A stretch of 64,000 bases of DNA from JANXLS01 sp035308565 (GCA_035308565.1 DATGGK010000105.1:1-64000), one strand, 5' to 3'. Shown: positions 16,477 through 26,703, numbered from the stretch's first letter. A program made the numbers and translations. The notes: a model not told the origin generated them from the letters alone.

Positions 16477-17241
16477 ATGGATCATCGGAAAATCAAAAAT
16501 ATTTTGAGAGAAATCGCCGCCCAATACCCTGTGGAATTGCAGGCCGATCAATTCAGGGACGTTGAGAGAATCACGTATAATTTGGGACTCATCCTGTCGC
16601 ACACAAATAAGGGCCGTGTTTGTGATTTGGGCGGAGGAATTGGCATGCTCTCGGTGGGGTGCGCGGCGATGGGGTTGGAAAGCGTGCTAGTCGATGATTT
16701 TTCAGACCCGATCAACAAAAAAATCGGGGACGGCATTCTTCAACTCCACCGGAAATTTGGAGTTAAAGCAGTATCGGCAGACGTGCTTTCTGCGCCCCTC
16801 AATTTTGCGCCCGAGAGTTTCGATTGTATTTCCACGTTCGACAGCATGGAGCACTGGCATCATTCGCCGCGCAAACTTTTCGCGCAGGTGCGCTCCTACC
16901 TCAAAATAGGCGGCAAGTTTATCCTGAGCGGGCCGAATTGTGTGAATCTGCGCAAGCGGCTGACGGTGCCGTTCGGGCGCGGCAAGTGGAGCCAGCTCAG
17001 CGATTGGTACGAACAGGAGAGATTCCGCGGCCATGTGCGCGAGCCGGACGTTCGAGACCTGTTGTACATTGCGCGGGACATGCGGCTGAAGAACGTCCGC
17101 GTGACGGGGCGTAATTGGCATGGGCTGCGTTCGAAACGCGCAATTGTGCGGGCGGCGGCGAAATTCAGCGACTGGATCTTGCGGCTTCGGCCGGGGTTGT
17201 GTTCGGACATTTACATGGTCGGGTACAAAATGGATATATAA
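16477..17241 (+). CDS. class I SAM-dependent methyltransferase
   Basis: 254 residues. Motif I VCDLGGGIGMLSVG, the acid in VLVDDFSDP, and FDCISTFDSMEHWHHSP are typical of Methyltransf_11/23 enzymes in surface-polysaccharide loci. LKIGGKFILSGPN is the usual strand after the active site. The second half (NLRKRLTVPFGRG, LYIARDMRLKNVRVTG) is shared with many sugar-locus methyltransferases. Target sugar unknown. It lies 19 bp after the membrane protein gene. Confidence 0.82.
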   Translation: MDHRKIKNILREIAAQYPVELQADQFRDVERITYNLGLILSHTNKGRVCDLGGGIGMLSVGCAAMGLESVLVDDFSDPINKKIGDGILQLHRKFGVKAVSADVLSAPLNFAPESFDCISTFDSMEHWHHSPRKLFAQVRSYLKIGGKFILSGPNCVNLRKRLTVPFGRGKWSQLSDWYEQERFRGHVREPDVRDLLYIARDMRLKNVRVTGRNWHGLRSKRAIVRAAAKFSDWILRLRPGLCSDIYMVGYKMDI

Positions 17242-17269
17242 TGAGTATCGCACCGGTGCCAATTGATAG

Positions 17270-18307
17270 ATGAACATACTTTATGTAGGTGACATTAGCG
17301 TCGCCGGCTCGACATGCCTGGCTCGTATGAAGGAAATTGAAGCGCTGGGACACAACGTATGGCCGGTGGACGATTATCCCTACAGGAATTGGCTGGGCAA
17401 GTTTGGGTTCCCATTTCGAAAGCTAAAGTGGGGACCGCCAGTTTTTGCGCTGAATTCTGAAATCCTGCGACGGGCGGAGCGGCACCTCCCGGACTGTGTT
17501 TGGATCGACAAAGGGATTTGGGTTTTTCCTGAAACACTGCGCAGGTTAAAAGAGAAGTACTCGCCGTATATCGTTCATTACACGCCGGACCCGGCATTAA
17601 TATACCATCAGTCGCGGCATTTCCTGGCCTGCATTCCGCTTTACGATTTGATCGTTACGACCAAATCCTACGAATTGGGCGGCTATGCGCAAACTGGCGC
17701 GCGAAACGTGTTCTTTCAGCAGCAGGGATATGACGCGCGCGTGTTAAAGCCGGAAAAACCTTCGGAACTTGAACGCGCGAGCTTTGCGTGCGACGTGGTG
17801 TTCGTGGGACGTTGGGAACGCGAACGCCAACGCGTGGCTGAGCGCATCGGGAGATTGGGAGTCAAACTTGCGGTCTGGGGTCCGTTTTGGCCGCGCGGCG
17901 TTGGGTCATGCGGTCGAAACGCTGTCTGGCGCGGCGAGTATGTGGCCGGACGCGATTATGCGCTGGCCTTATCCTGTTCAAAAATTGGACTTGGTTTGCT
18001 GTCCAAATTGGTACCGGACCAGAGCACAACCCGCACGGTCGAAATCCCAGCTTGTGGCACGTTCCTGCTCGCGGAACGCACCGACGAGCAGTTGGCGCTG
18101 TTTGAAGAAGGGAGCGAGGCAGAGTATTTCAGTTCAGACGATGAGTGCGCGGCGAAGATTGCGTTTTATTTATCGCATGACGATGTGCGAACACGTATCG
18201 CCGGCAAGGGGTTTGAACGTTGCATCCGCAGCGGATACAGTTACCGCGACAGGATGAGCGAGGTGTTGCAGCGAATAGCAAGCGCCCGGCGCGAAACAGC
18301 CAAATGA
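17270..18307 (+). CDS. CgeB-like glycosyltransferase
   Basis: 345 residues. The architecture matches the CgeB/DUF3880 type of GT-B enzyme: N-terminal NILYVGDISVAGSTCLARM, a central IVHYTPDPALIYHQSRHF and DLIVTTKSYEL, then CDVVFVGRWERER and a C-terminal TRTVEIPACGTFLLAERTDE followed by YFSSDDECAAKIAFYLSHD. These enzymes transfer a sugar from a nucleotide donor in surface glycan assembly. The next gene's ATG overlaps its TGA. Confidence 0.82.
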   Translation: MNILYVGDISVAGSTCLARMKEIEALGHNVWPVDDYPYRNWLGKFGFPFRKLKWGPPVFALNSEILRRAERHLPDCVWIDKGIWVFPETLRRLKEKYSPYIVHYTPDPALIYHQSRHFLACIPLYDLIVTTKSYELGGYAQTGARNVFFQQQGYDARVLKPEKPSELERASFACDVVFVGRWERERQRVAERIGRLGVKLAVWGPFWPRGVGSCGRNAVWRGEYVAGRDYALALSCSKIGLGLLSKLVPDQSTTRTVEIPACGTFLLAERTDEQLALFEEGSEAEYFSSDDECAAKIAFYLSHDDVRTRIAGKGFERCIRSGYSYRDRMSEVLQRIASARRETAK

Positions 18308-19212
18308 GTTCCGTGATTCTCGACGTGTGTAAAGAGGTTGCCAAGAATATGGCAATGGGTATCGCTCCGTTGCGCGCATGGCGATTGAAAAAACCGCGAA
18401 CGAGTTTGCTCTTTACAGGACGCGACGAGGAATTGGAACACTATGCGTTTATTCCAGTGCGAAGTCTGCTTGGTGTATTGGGCGGTGTTGAGGGACTGGA
18501 TATAGTTGAAGTCGGTCCGGGGGATTTTCTTTCGTCAGGTTTGGCGCTTCTGGCCGCTGGCGCGGCGAGCTACACGGTCATCGACCGCTTTCCAGGCCAG
18601 TACCAATCGCGTGAAGCAAAGCAATGGTATGTGGGCGTTCAGCGCGCTTGGGCGCGTCTTTTTCCGCAACTGCGCTGGCCCGCTTATCTGCGCGCTGAAG
18701 AATTCCCGGAAGCCCATCGGGACCGCGTCAAGGTGCTCACGGGCGGGGTAGAAGAGGCGCGCTCCACGCAACGCTACGATATCGTTTGCTCCTACCAAGT
18801 CGGAGAGCATGTTTCGGACATTGGGGCTTTTGCGCAAGCCAATGCGCGGCTGCTAAAATCAAACGGCATCGCGGTACATCGCGTGGATTTTGGCCCTCAC
18901 GATTGTTGGGTGAATTACAAGGACCCGCTGACGTTTCTACGGTTCCCGGATTGGCTTTGGTCATTGATGGGATCGAATCGAGGAACCGCAAACCGGCGCC
19001 GCCATCACGAATTCTGCAGCGCATTTGAAGAAGCAGGTTTGAAGGTGGACGTGTCCAGCCGTGAATTCTTCGACGACAAATCGTTCGACCGGAAGCGGTT
19101 TGCGACACGGTTTCGGCACATATCGGACGATTCGCTTGCGACAAAAACGGGGGTTTATGTGTGCCGGCCGAAACGAACATCATCGGGCGAAAATCCGGAG
19201 GCAATGAGTTGA
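18304..19212 (+). CDS. SAM-dependent methyltransferase-like protein
   Basis: 302 residues. LDIVEVGPGDFLSSGLALLAAGA is a motif I-like SAM site (GxGx replaced by GPGD), followed by YTVIDRFPG. DIVCSYQVGEHV matches the catalytic-domain strand 4 and FAQANARLLKSNGIAVHRVDF the later strand. The ATG at 18304 overlaps the preceding stop (ATGA), so translation is coupled and a longer upstream reading is unnecessary. Likely modifies a glycan intermediate. Confidence 0.72.
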   Translation: MSSVILDVCKEVAKNMAMGIAPLRAWRLKKPRTSLLFTGRDEELEHYAFIPVRSLLGVLGGVEGLDIVEVGPGDFLSSGLALLAAGAASYTVIDRFPGQYQSREAKQWYVGVQRAWARLFPQLRWPAYLRAEEFPEAHRDRVKVLTGGVEEARSTQRYDIVCSYQVGEHVSDIGAFAQANARLLKSNGIAVHRVDFGPHDCWVNYKDPLTFLRFPDWLWSLMGSNRGTANRRRHHEFCSAFEEAGLKVDVSSREFFDDKSFDRKRFATRFRHISDDSLATKTGVYVCRPKRTSSGENPEAMS

Positions 19213-19299
19213 AGCCGGCGTAATGGACTTCATAGTGCAGGACGAGGAAACAATCGCCGGCGGGGTCGCCGCGACTCGCCGGCGAAGGGTAAAAAGCAA

Positions 19300-20703
19300 A
19301 TGGGGTACGAAAATACACAATTAGAGCTCTTTTTTGCAACGCTCGTTTTTCTGTTCGGATTATTTTGCATTCGCAGACGAGCGCTTCGGCGGCCGGAGGC
19401 CGTTACGATCCTGGACATTGCCATTGTAATGTATGCGACATTTTTTGGTTTGGGACCCTGGGCGAGCTTCTTCTACGCGGGCAAACTGCCGGACGAACAT
19501 GAATCGATTCTCTGGAAGGCCTATGAAGGCGTGGCGCTTTTTATGCTTGGCGCGGTGCTGATGTACAAATTCATGGCAATGAATTCACGCACGCGCACGG
19601 CGAATACCTTGTGGGACACGATTTCGGCAGCTCAGAGAATCTCCGCGCTGCCAATCTTGCTTGTATTCATCGCAACCTGGATTCTGCGCATCACGGTTGC
19701 TTTGAATTATGGAATATTGTTTTCGGGAACCCAAACCGAGGAGCACATCCGTGAAATTCCGTATTACATCACGGTGACGCAGACGTTGTTCGAACTACTT
19801 TCCACCGGATGCCTCATCTGGGCAGCCGTACACATCTGGCAAAAACAGCAGTTGCCTTCCCGCGCTCTCGCGCTTTGCGTCATTTTGTTTTCACTGGGCT
19901 GGGCGCTCACACAGGGAAGGCGGCAGATACTTATCTGCACCATCATTCCATTCTTTACCTACTGCATTTCGCGCAGCAGAATCCGGCTGCGTCATGTTGC
20001 CATTGGCGTCTGCGTTTTTGTTTTTCTGGCGAGTTATGTGTTCCCCACCTTTTTGCGTTTGCGAATTGCGCACGATCACGCCGGCCAACAGGAAAACGCG
20101 CTCACCGAGATGTATGAAACGATACAGGGCGCGCTTGACGTTGGCGATATCGAGCTGAAGGCTTACGCGGCGGATAACATGTCGGATCGGCCGCTCATCA
20201 TCCGCTTCATTTGCCGAATCCTCCAATCTGAAGAGCGAATTCAGGCCATGCGCGGAGAGGCCGCGGTTTCCACGATGATCTGGATCGTGCCTTCCGTTAT
20301 TTACAGCGAAAAGCGCAACACGCTGCAGACCGAGCAGTTGATTCAGGAACATTATTGCATGAAATTGGAGGATACCAGCATTACATGGCCGGCTGTGGGA
20401 ATTGCGGATTTCGGCGTCTTTGGCGGATTATTGGCCGGCTTTTTTTTCGCGCTCGTCATTTACCTGATCGATTGGTGGGGCTCGATCCTGAAAAATGTGC
20501 ATCCACTCATTGCGATCAGCACCGCCGGCGCGCTGATCATGACGGTATGCATGGTGGATGACGATCCGGTTTACGTGTTGAGTGTGGCGCGATCCGTCGC
20601 AATTCTGTGTGTGATTACAAAAGCCCTTAATCTAATCGGGATCTTTATTCCATTTTCGCGATTTAATGCCGTGGATGAAGAAAATCCGGCGGAATCCACT
20701 TAA
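19300..20703 (+). CDS. Wzy-like polysaccharide polymerase (integral membrane)
   Basis: 467 residues with about ten hydrophobic helices. The central WALTQGRRQILICTIIPFF and the large periplasmic loop (about 245-360) with AYAADNMSDRP fit O-antigen/oligosaccharide repeat-unit polymerases, which join flipped repeat units at the outer face of the inner membrane. Sequence conservation in this family is low, so topology, size and location between methyltransferase and heptosyltransferase-like genes are the main support. ATG follows AAGGG at about 9 bases. Confidence 0.72.
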   Translation: MGYENTQLELFFATLVFLFGLFCIRRRALRRPEAVTILDIAIVMYATFFGLGPWASFFYAGKLPDEHESILWKAYEGVALFMLGAVLMYKFMAMNSRTRTANTLWDTISAAQRISALPILLVFIATWILRITVALNYGILFSGTQTEEHIREIPYYITVTQTLFELLSTGCLIWAAVHIWQKQQLPSRALALCVILFSLGWALTQGRRQILICTIIPFFTYCISRSRIRLRHVAIGVCVFVFLASYVFPTFLRLRIAHDHAGQQENALTEMYETIQGALDVGDIELKAYAADNMSDRPLIIRFICRILQSEERIQAMRGEAAVSTMIWIVPSVIYSEKRNTLQTEQLIQEHYCMKLEDTSITWPAVGIADFGVFGGLLAGFFFALVIYLIDWWGSILKNVHPLIAISTAGALIMTVCMVDDDPVYVLSVARSVAILCVITKALNLIGIFIPFSRFNAVDEENPAEST

Positions 20704-20715
20704 AGAGCGGGTGTT

Positions 20716-21819
20716 GTGAACGTCCTCGTTTTTCGCACCGGCCAGTTTGGCGACACCATCGCCGCTCTGCCCGCATTTTGGGCGGTTCGCAGGCATTTCG
20801 AGCATGACAGGCTGACATTGCTGGGCGACGTTCAATATGGAAAGAAATTCGTAACCGCGAAAGACGTTTTGACCGGCACCGGTCTGTTTGACGACTATTT
20901 GTCCTACACATTCCATCCGGCGATTTTAGGAAAGATAGAATCGGCGGCGCGGTTAATGTGGGCGCTTCGAAAACGCCGATTCGACGTACTTGTTTATCTC
21001 AACGTTGAACGATCGAAGCAAGCCATCGCGCGAGACCGGCGCTTTTTCCGGCTGGCCGGAATCAAGCGCTTTATAGGAATGGAGCGCGAATTCACGCTGC
21101 CGCGCAAAATTCCCGGGATGCAGTTGCCGCGTCTGCCATTTGAAGCGGATTTGACGCTGTCTCGGTTGAGCGCGTCGGGTCTGGCTATTCCCGCGCCCGG
21201 GACGGGATGCATGGATTTGAGGCTGGATGCAAACGACGAGCGCAAGGTGAACGAATGGCTTTCGCATCTGGCGCCCGACGGCGGGCGCGCCTGGATTGCG
21301 ATTTGCGCCGGCAGCAAGATGCCTTCGAAGGTCTGGCCCTCCAAACGATTCGCGGACGCAGTCGAGCAATTGATTGCGCGCTTCGATGTTTGGCCCGTAG
21401 TGGTTGGCGGGCCGGAAGATTCGACAATTGCCGGGGACTTGCTGAAACATTGGAGGCGCGGCTACAACGCGTGCGGCGTGCTTGGAATTCGCGGCGATGC
21501 CTGCTTGTTGAAGCGCTGCGCCCTTTATGTTGGCAACGATACCGGAAGCATGCATTTGGCGGCGGCAGTGAAAGTTCCGTGCGTGGCAATCTTTTCGGCG
21601 CGCATTGGTCCGGGCCGCTGGGAACCGTATGGCGTTCCAAGCCGAGTGCTTCGAAAGCAGATCGAATGCGAAGGATGCCTCTTGACCGAATGCATTGAGC
21701 GGCGCATGGAATGCATTCTGTCCATTGGGGTCGATGAAGTCGTGGCGGCATGCACGGAGTTGCTGCTCGAAAGCCCTTTCGCGGCGAAGAGTGTCGATTC
21801 AGCCGCCGGGCAGTGCTGA
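20716..21819 (+). CDS. glycosyltransferase family 9 (heptosyltransferase-like)
   Basis: 367 residues. N-terminal VFRTGQFGDTIAALPAFWAV and C-terminal YVGNDTGSMHLAAAVKVPCVAIF are the two signatures of GT9 enzymes that use ADP-heptose-type donors in LPS core synthesis. IAICAGSKMPSKVWPSKRF matches the donor-site PGA.sk.KrWp pattern. A cysteine cluster (CEGCLLTECIERRMECI) near the C-terminus is common in GT9. GTG start at 20716, 12 bp after the polymerase. Acceptor unknown. Confidence 0.88.
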   Translation: MNVLVFRTGQFGDTIAALPAFWAVRRHFEHDRLTLLGDVQYGKKFVTAKDVLTGTGLFDDYLSYTFHPAILGKIESAARLMWALRKRRFDVLVYLNVERSKQAIARDRRFFRLAGIKRFIGMEREFTLPRKIPGMQLPRLPFEADLTLSRLSASGLAIPAPGTGCMDLRLDANDERKVNEWLSHLAPDGGRAWIAICAGSKMPSKVWPSKRFADAVEQLIARFDVWPVVVGGPEDSTIAGDLLKHWRRGYNACGVLGIRGDACLLKRCALYVGNDTGSMHLAAAVKVPCVAIFSARIGPGRWEPYGVPSRVLRKQIECEGCLLTECIERRMECILSIGVDEVVAACTELLLESPFAAKSVDSAAGQC

Positions 21820-22998
21820 ATGAGGATCACGCATGTTCAAGGCACCTTTTCGCCGGAACACGGCGGTCCGGTCCACACTTTGACAAATTACTGCCGGGGG
21901 CAAATCGCCAGGGGGCACGCGGTTTCCGTCTGGGTGCTGGAAGGATTTCCGCACACTTCGCCCGCAATCCGGCTTGAGCCGCCCTGCGAAATGCATGTAT
22001 TTAAAGCCGAGTTTCCAGTGAAACTCGGGCGCTCGCCGCGGATGAAGCGCGCCATGTCGCTGGCGCCGGACAGCGACGTCTATCATCTACACGGAGGCTG
22101 GCTGCGCGCGCCCTATTATGGAGCATGCGAAGCGCAGCGCCGCAAGCGGCCTTATATCGTCGAAATGATGGGGCTGTATGAGCCCTACAGCTTGAAATCA
22201 AAATGGCTGCGCAAATGGATTGCGCGGCGCTGGTATCAAGACCAGATTTTGCAGCGCTCCACTTGTCTTCATGTGAACTCCGAACGGGAAGCGCGGCAAC
22301 TGCGCGAACTGGGCTTTCAACGCCCCATTGCGGTCATTCCATGCGGAGTCGATCTGGCGGTCGTGGCGTCGAACCAGAATATGCTTCCGAAGACTGCTCC
22401 CTGGCCTCAATTGGAGGGTCATCGCTTTGCGCTTTTTTTAGCACGCATCGATGTAAAGAAAGGGATCGAATTGCTGCTGCGCGCCTGGAAGTATTGTGCC
22501 GCGGAACATCCGGAGTGGATATTGGTGATCGCCGGAACGGGTGAGCCGGATTATGTCGCAAAATGCAAAGCGCTGGCGGCGGATTTGGAAATTGAGCGCA
22601 ATTGCCTATGGACCGGGCCAGTCAATGACATGGCGAAAAGCTGGCTGTATTCGAAGGCCGCATGTTTTGTTTTGTCGAGCTATTCCGAGAATTTCGGCAA
22701 CACGGCGGCTGAAGCGCTAGCGCACGGCACACCTGTCATTGCAACGTTGAACACGCCTTGGACGAATTTGGCTGCGCAGAACTGCGGCTGGAGTGCGCAG
22801 CCCACGTGGGAGTCGCTTCGCGCGGCATTGATTTCAGCGATGACGACGAGCGAGTCTGTTCGCGATCAAATGCGGCGCTCCGCGAGGCGTCTGGCGGCGG
22901 AGCGCTATTCACTGAGCGCGGTGTTGAACCAATTGGAACTGCTCTACGAGTGGACCATCAACGGGGCAGTGCGCCCGGATTTTGTTCGGCTGGATTGA
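21820..22998 (+). CDS. glycosyltransferase family 4
   Basis: 392 residues, GT-B fold. N-terminal SPEHGGPVHTLTNY glycine-rich loop, VYHLHGGWLRAPYY, and in the C-terminal half FALFLARIDVKKGIELLLRAW, WTGPVND and the nucleotide-sugar-binding SSYSENFGNTAAEALAHGTPVIAT (EX7E with E at the SENFGNTAAEAL segment). The ATG directly follows the preceding TGA with no spacing, so the two glycosyltransferases are translated together. Donor and acceptor are unknown. Confidence 0.9.
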   Translation: MRITHVQGTFSPEHGGPVHTLTNYCRGQIARGHAVSVWVLEGFPHTSPAIRLEPPCEMHVFKAEFPVKLGRSPRMKRAMSLAPDSDVYHLHGGWLRAPYYGACEAQRRKRPYIVEMMGLYEPYSLKSKWLRKWIARRWYQDQILQRSTCLHVNSEREARQLRELGFQRPIAVIPCGVDLAVVASNQNMLPKTAPWPQLEGHRFALFLARIDVKKGIELLLRAWKYCAAEHPEWILVIAGTGEPDYVAKCKALAADLEIERNCLWTGPVNDMAKSWLYSKAACFVLSSYSENFGNTAAEALAHGTPVIATLNTPWTNLAAQNCGWSAQPTWESLRAALISAMTTSESVRDQMRRSARRLAAERYSLSAVLNQLELLYEWTINGAVRPDFVRLD

Positions 22999-23016
22999 AA
23001 GAGACCTTTTTCCATA

Positions 23017-24921
23017 ATGTGCGGCATTGCTGGGATTTTGAGGCGGGACAAAGACGCGGCGCGTGAAGCCGCGCGCGCGATGAACGCCGCGCAGACGCAT
23101 CGCGGGCCGGACGATGAGGGCATTGAATCGTTCGCGACGCGGAATGGGACGCTGGCGCTGGGGCACCGGCGGCTGTCGATCGTGGATCTCTCGCCAGCGG
23201 GGCACATGCCGATGCAAAATCCGGGGACGGGCGATTGGATTGTGTTCTGCGGTGAGATTTACAATTTTCTCGAATTGCGCGCGGAACTCGAAGGGATGGG
23301 CGACGCATTTCGAAGCCGCACGGATACGGAAGTGATTCTGAAGGCTTATGAGCGCTGGGGCGAGGCGTGTTTTGAAAAACTGTGCGGCATGTTTGCGCTG
23401 GCGATTTATTCGAGCGCGCGAAAAGAACTGGTGCTGGCGCGCGATCCGCTGGGCATCAAGCCGCTGTATTATTGCTGGAAGCGAGACGAGTTCGCGTTTG
23501 CGTCGGAGACGCGCGCGCTGGTGCGCGCGGGCGTGGCGGCGGCCGATATCGACCGGCGCGCGCTGGCCGGAATGATCGCATACGGCGCGGTGCAGGAGCC
23601 GCTGACGATTTATGCGGGCGTGAAGGCGCTGGAGCCGGGGACGTGGGCGGCGCTTGATTTGAGCGGAAAATCGAAAGGGACATTTGCACGGCACGGGAGG
23701 CATTGGGAATTTCCAGAGGCGGGAACGAAAGACGGCGCGGCGGCGCTGGAGGAATTGCGCGCCGCGCTTTCGAACGCGGCGCGTTCGCATTTGATTGCGG
23801 ACGTGCCGGCGGGAGTGTTTCTCTCGAGCGGGATCGACAGCACGGCGGTGGCGGCGCTGTGCGCGCAATCGCGGGGCGGATTGGATGCGTTCACCGTTCA
23901 ACTCAGCGATCGTCCCGATCTGGATGAAAGTGCGCCGGCGGCGCGTTCGGCGAAAGAACTGGGGCTGCGGCATCACCTGCTGAGCTTGAGCGAAGCGGCG
24001 GTGCGCAATCAAACGCGCGAGTGGATTGCGGCGCAGGATCAGCCGAGCATGGACGGGCTGAATACGTATGTGATTTCGAAGGCGGTGCGTGAGCAAGGAA
24101 TGATCGTGGCGCTGAGCGGATTGGGCGGCGACGAATTGTTTGGCGGGTATCCGTCGTTTCGAGACGTGCCGAAGATGGTGCGCTGGATGCGCAGAGCGCG
24201 GGTGATGCCGGCGGCGATGCGGCGCTTGGGGACGCTGACGGCGTTTTATGGAAAATCGACGGCGCAGAAACAGAAAGCGGCGGACACGGCAACGACCGCG
24301 CCGACGATTCCGGCAATGTACTTTCGCCGCAGGCGCTTGACGGGCGACGAGGACATGAAGCGGCTTGGATTCGACGCGCAGGCGTTGAATCTCACGGCGG
24401 AATTTCTTCCGCCGGAATGCGAACCGGAACGCGGCCTGCCGCGCAACGACGCGGCGGCGGCGATCGCGATTCTTGAAACGCGATTTTTCATGCGCAACAC
24501 CCTGCTGCGCGATTCGGACGTGTGCGGCATGGCGCACGGGCTGGAGATCCGCGTCCCGCTGCTGGACCGGCGCGTGCTGGATTGCGCGTTTGCGCTTTCG
24601 GGCGCGGCGCGCGTGCCGGCGGGCGGCGGCGGACCGAACAAGCCGGTGCTGATCAACGCGCTGGGAGAATTGCTGCCAAAGCACGTGCTTCAATTGAACA
24701 AGCGGGGTTTTAGTTTGTCGCAAGCGGAGTGGATGCGCGGGCCGCTGCGCGATTTTTTTGAGAGCGCGAATGCGGTGTTGAAGAAATCGAACCGGATCGA
24801 TGCAAACGTGGCGGCTGGAATCTGGACGCGCTTTTTGCGCAGCGGGCAGGGGCCGGATTGGGCGTGTCCGTGGACGCTGGGCGTTTTGGGTTCGTGGATG
24901 GATACGGCGAAGAGCGCATGA
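23017..24921 (+). CDS. asnB: asparagine synthase (glutamine-hydrolysing) family amidotransferase
   Basis: 634 residues. N-terminal Ntn glutaminase with catalytic Cys2 (MCGIAGI), THRGPDDEG and LGHRRLSIVDLS; C-terminal synthetase with the ATP pyrophosphatase loop LSSGIDSTAVAAL near residue 270 and ALSGLGGDELFGGYPSF. Free-standing AsnB makes asparagine, but AsnB paralogues inside polysaccharide loci often amidate uronic acid sugars. The location 19 bp after a GT4 gene and just before a carbamoyltransferase favours glycan decoration. Close to the usual family length. Confidence 0.9.
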   Translation: MCGIAGILRRDKDAAREAARAMNAAQTHRGPDDEGIESFATRNGTLALGHRRLSIVDLSPAGHMPMQNPGTGDWIVFCGEIYNFLELRAELEGMGDAFRSRTDTEVILKAYERWGEACFEKLCGMFALAIYSSARKELVLARDPLGIKPLYYCWKRDEFAFASETRALVRAGVAAADIDRRALAGMIAYGAVQEPLTIYAGVKALEPGTWAALDLSGKSKGTFARHGRHWEFPEAGTKDGAAALEELRAALSNAARSHLIADVPAGVFLSSGIDSTAVAALCAQSRGGLDAFTVQLSDRPDLDESAPAARSAKELGLRHHLLSLSEAAVRNQTREWIAAQDQPSMDGLNTYVISKAVREQGMIVALSGLGGDELFGGYPSFRDVPKMVRWMRRARVMPAAMRRLGTLTAFYGKSTAQKQKAADTATTAPTIPAMYFRRRRLTGDEDMKRLGFDAQALNLTAEFLPPECEPERGLPRNDAAAAIAILETRFFMRNTLLRDSDVCGMAHGLEIRVPLLDRRVLDCAFALSGAARVPAGGGGPNKPVLINALGELLPKHVLQLNKRGFSLSQAEWMRGPLRDFFESANAVLKKSNRIDANVAAGIWTRFLRSGQGPDWACPWTLGVLGSWMDTAKSA

Positions 24922-24936
24922 GATGAAACGAGTTCC

Positions 24937-26703
24937 ATGACCCTGATTCTTGGAGTAAATGCGTTTCATCCCGATGCGTCGGCGTGTTTGCTGCGCGACG
25001 GGAAGCTCATCGCGGCGGTGGCTGAAGAGCGGCTGGGCAACCGCGCGAAACACATCGCGGGATTTCCAAGCCAGGCGATTCGGAGCGTGCTGCGCGAAGC
25101 GGCGGCGGACGTCAAGGACATCGACTTCGTGGCGCTGGGGCACGATCACAACTCGAATCTTGGCGCGAAGATTGCGCACGTGGCGGCGCATCCGGTGAAG
25201 ACGGCGGCGAACGTGATTTCGCATTTCGCGCGGCGCGCGCACACGAAGAGCATGTCCGAGCAGATTGCGGAGGCGTGCGGCGCGCGGGCGGACGAGTGCC
25301 GATTCAAAGTGTTGCAGGTCGAACATCATCTGGCGCATATCGCGTCATCTTTTTTTTGCAGCGATTTCGACGAGGCGGCGGGGTTTTCGTACGACGGGTC
25401 GGGCGATTTTGTGACGGCGATGTATGCGCGCTGCGCGGGGAATAAGATTGAGATTCTGGACCGGGTTTATGTGCCGCATTCGCTGGGATTTTTTTACACG
25501 GCTCTGTGCCAGTTCATTGGGTTCGACCGGTTTGGCGAAGAGTATAAGGTGATGGGGCTGTCGGCTTATGGCGAGCCGGCGTATCTGGATTTGATGCAGC
25601 ATATTTTGCGGCGAGCGGGCAGCGGGCAGTTTCGTGTCGATCAAATTTATGTGCAGCCGTTTTCGGGACGGTCGTTTGATGAATGCATGGACGAGCGCGG
25701 CGAAATTGTGCTGCCGCCGATGTACACGCAGGAATTGGTGAAGAAGCTGGGGCCTCCGCGCAAACGCGGTGAGGCGCTGACGCAGCGCGAGAAGGACATC
25801 GCGCATTCGTGTCAGCGGCATTTTGAAGACGTGGTGATCGCATGCGCCAATTGGCTGCATTCGGTTGTGCCGAGCGCGAATCTGGTGACGGCGGGCGGCT
25901 GTGCGCTCAACGGCGTATGCAACGCGCGAATTTTGCGGGACACGCCGTTCAAGAAATCGTACATTCAATGCGCGGCGTCGGATGACGGGACCGGAATTGG
26001 CGCGGCGTTTTATGTTTGGAACGTGCTGCTGAACAAGCCGCGAGAGGGAGCGATTGAGCACGCTTATTTTGGGCCGGCGCATTCGGAGCGCGAAATGGAA
26101 GAGGCGCTGCGGGGGCATCAAATTCAATATGAGCGCCTGGAACGAAGGGAATTGATTGAGCGGGCTGCGAAACTATTGAATGCGGGCCAAGTGATCGGGT
26201 GGTATCAAGGGCGCTGCGAGTGGGGGCCGCGGGCGCTGGGGAATCGGTCGATATTGGCGCATCCGGGGTGGCCCGGGATGAAGGATTTGATTAATAAGAA
26301 AATAAAGCGGCGCGAAGCGTTCCGGCCATTTGCGCCGACGATCTTGGCGGAGCGCGTGCCCGATTTTTTTGAACAGACAATCGAGAGCCCGTTCATGATG
26401 CATGTGGTTCGGATCAAGGAGGAGAAGCGCTCGGCGCTGGCGGCGGTGACGCATGAGGATTTTACGGGGCGGCTGCATACGGTGACGCGCGCGCAGAACG
26501 AATTGTATTACGATTTGATCGCGGCGTTTGAGAAGGAGAGCGGCGTGCCGGTGGTGTTGAACACGAGTTTCAACGAGAACGAGCCGATTGTGGACACGCC
26601 GGAGCAGGCGGTGAGTTGTTATGTGAGGAACGATGTGGATGCGCTGGTGATGGGGCCGTTTTTGGCGGTGAAGGCGAAGGCAGTGCTGAGTGCTGAGTGC
26701 TGA
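24937..26703 (+). CDS. NodU/CmcH-family O-carbamoyltransferase
   Basis: 588 residues. N-terminal Kae1/ASKHA-like domain begins TLILGVNAFHPDASACLL, with the metal-binding HHLAH of VEHHLAHIASSFF and SYDGSGDF; the C-terminal YrdC-like domain contains YQGRCEWGPRALGNRSI and VVLNTSFNENEP, the hallmarks of NodU, TobZ and CmcH. These transfer carbamoyl from carbamoyl phosphate through carbamoyl-adenylate to a hydroxyl, here probably a sugar. The last residues (VLSAEC) are encoded by a heptamer tandem repeat that begins at 26683. Confidence 0.92.
   Translation: MTLILGVNAFHPDASACLLRDGKLIAAVAEERLGNRAKHIAGFPSQAIRSVLREAAADVKDIDFVALGHDHNSNLGAKIAHVAAHPVKTAANVISHFARRAHTKSMSEQIAEACGARADECRFKVLQVEHHLAHIASSFFCSDFDEAAGFSYDGSGDFVTAMYARCAGNKIEILDRVYVPHSLGFFYTALCQFIGFDRFGEEYKVMGLSAYGEPAYLDLMQHILRRAGSGQFRVDQIYVQPFSGRSFDECMDERGEIVLPPMYTQELVKKLGPPRKRGEALTQREKDIAHSCQRHFEDVVIACANWLHSVVPSANLVTAGGCALNGVCNARILRDTPFKKSYIQCAASDDGTGIGAAFYVWNVLLNKPREGAIEHAYFGPAHSEREMEEALRGHQIQYERLERRELIERAAKLLNAGQVIGWYQGRCEWGPRALGNRSILAHPGWPGMKDLINKKIKRREAFRPFAPTILAERVPDFFEQTIESPFMMHVVRIKEEKRSALAAVTHEDFTGRLHTVTRAQNELYYDLIAAFEKESGVPVVLNTSFNENEPIVDTPEQAVSCYVRNDVDALVMGPFLAVKAKAVLSAEC

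Noticed and set aside
22909..25338. 809-residue open frame on the minus strand opposite asnB and the carbamoyltransferase
   Set aside because: Arg/His-rich, low-complexity translation typical of the antisense of a GC-rich coding frame; both + strand genes have full family motifs.
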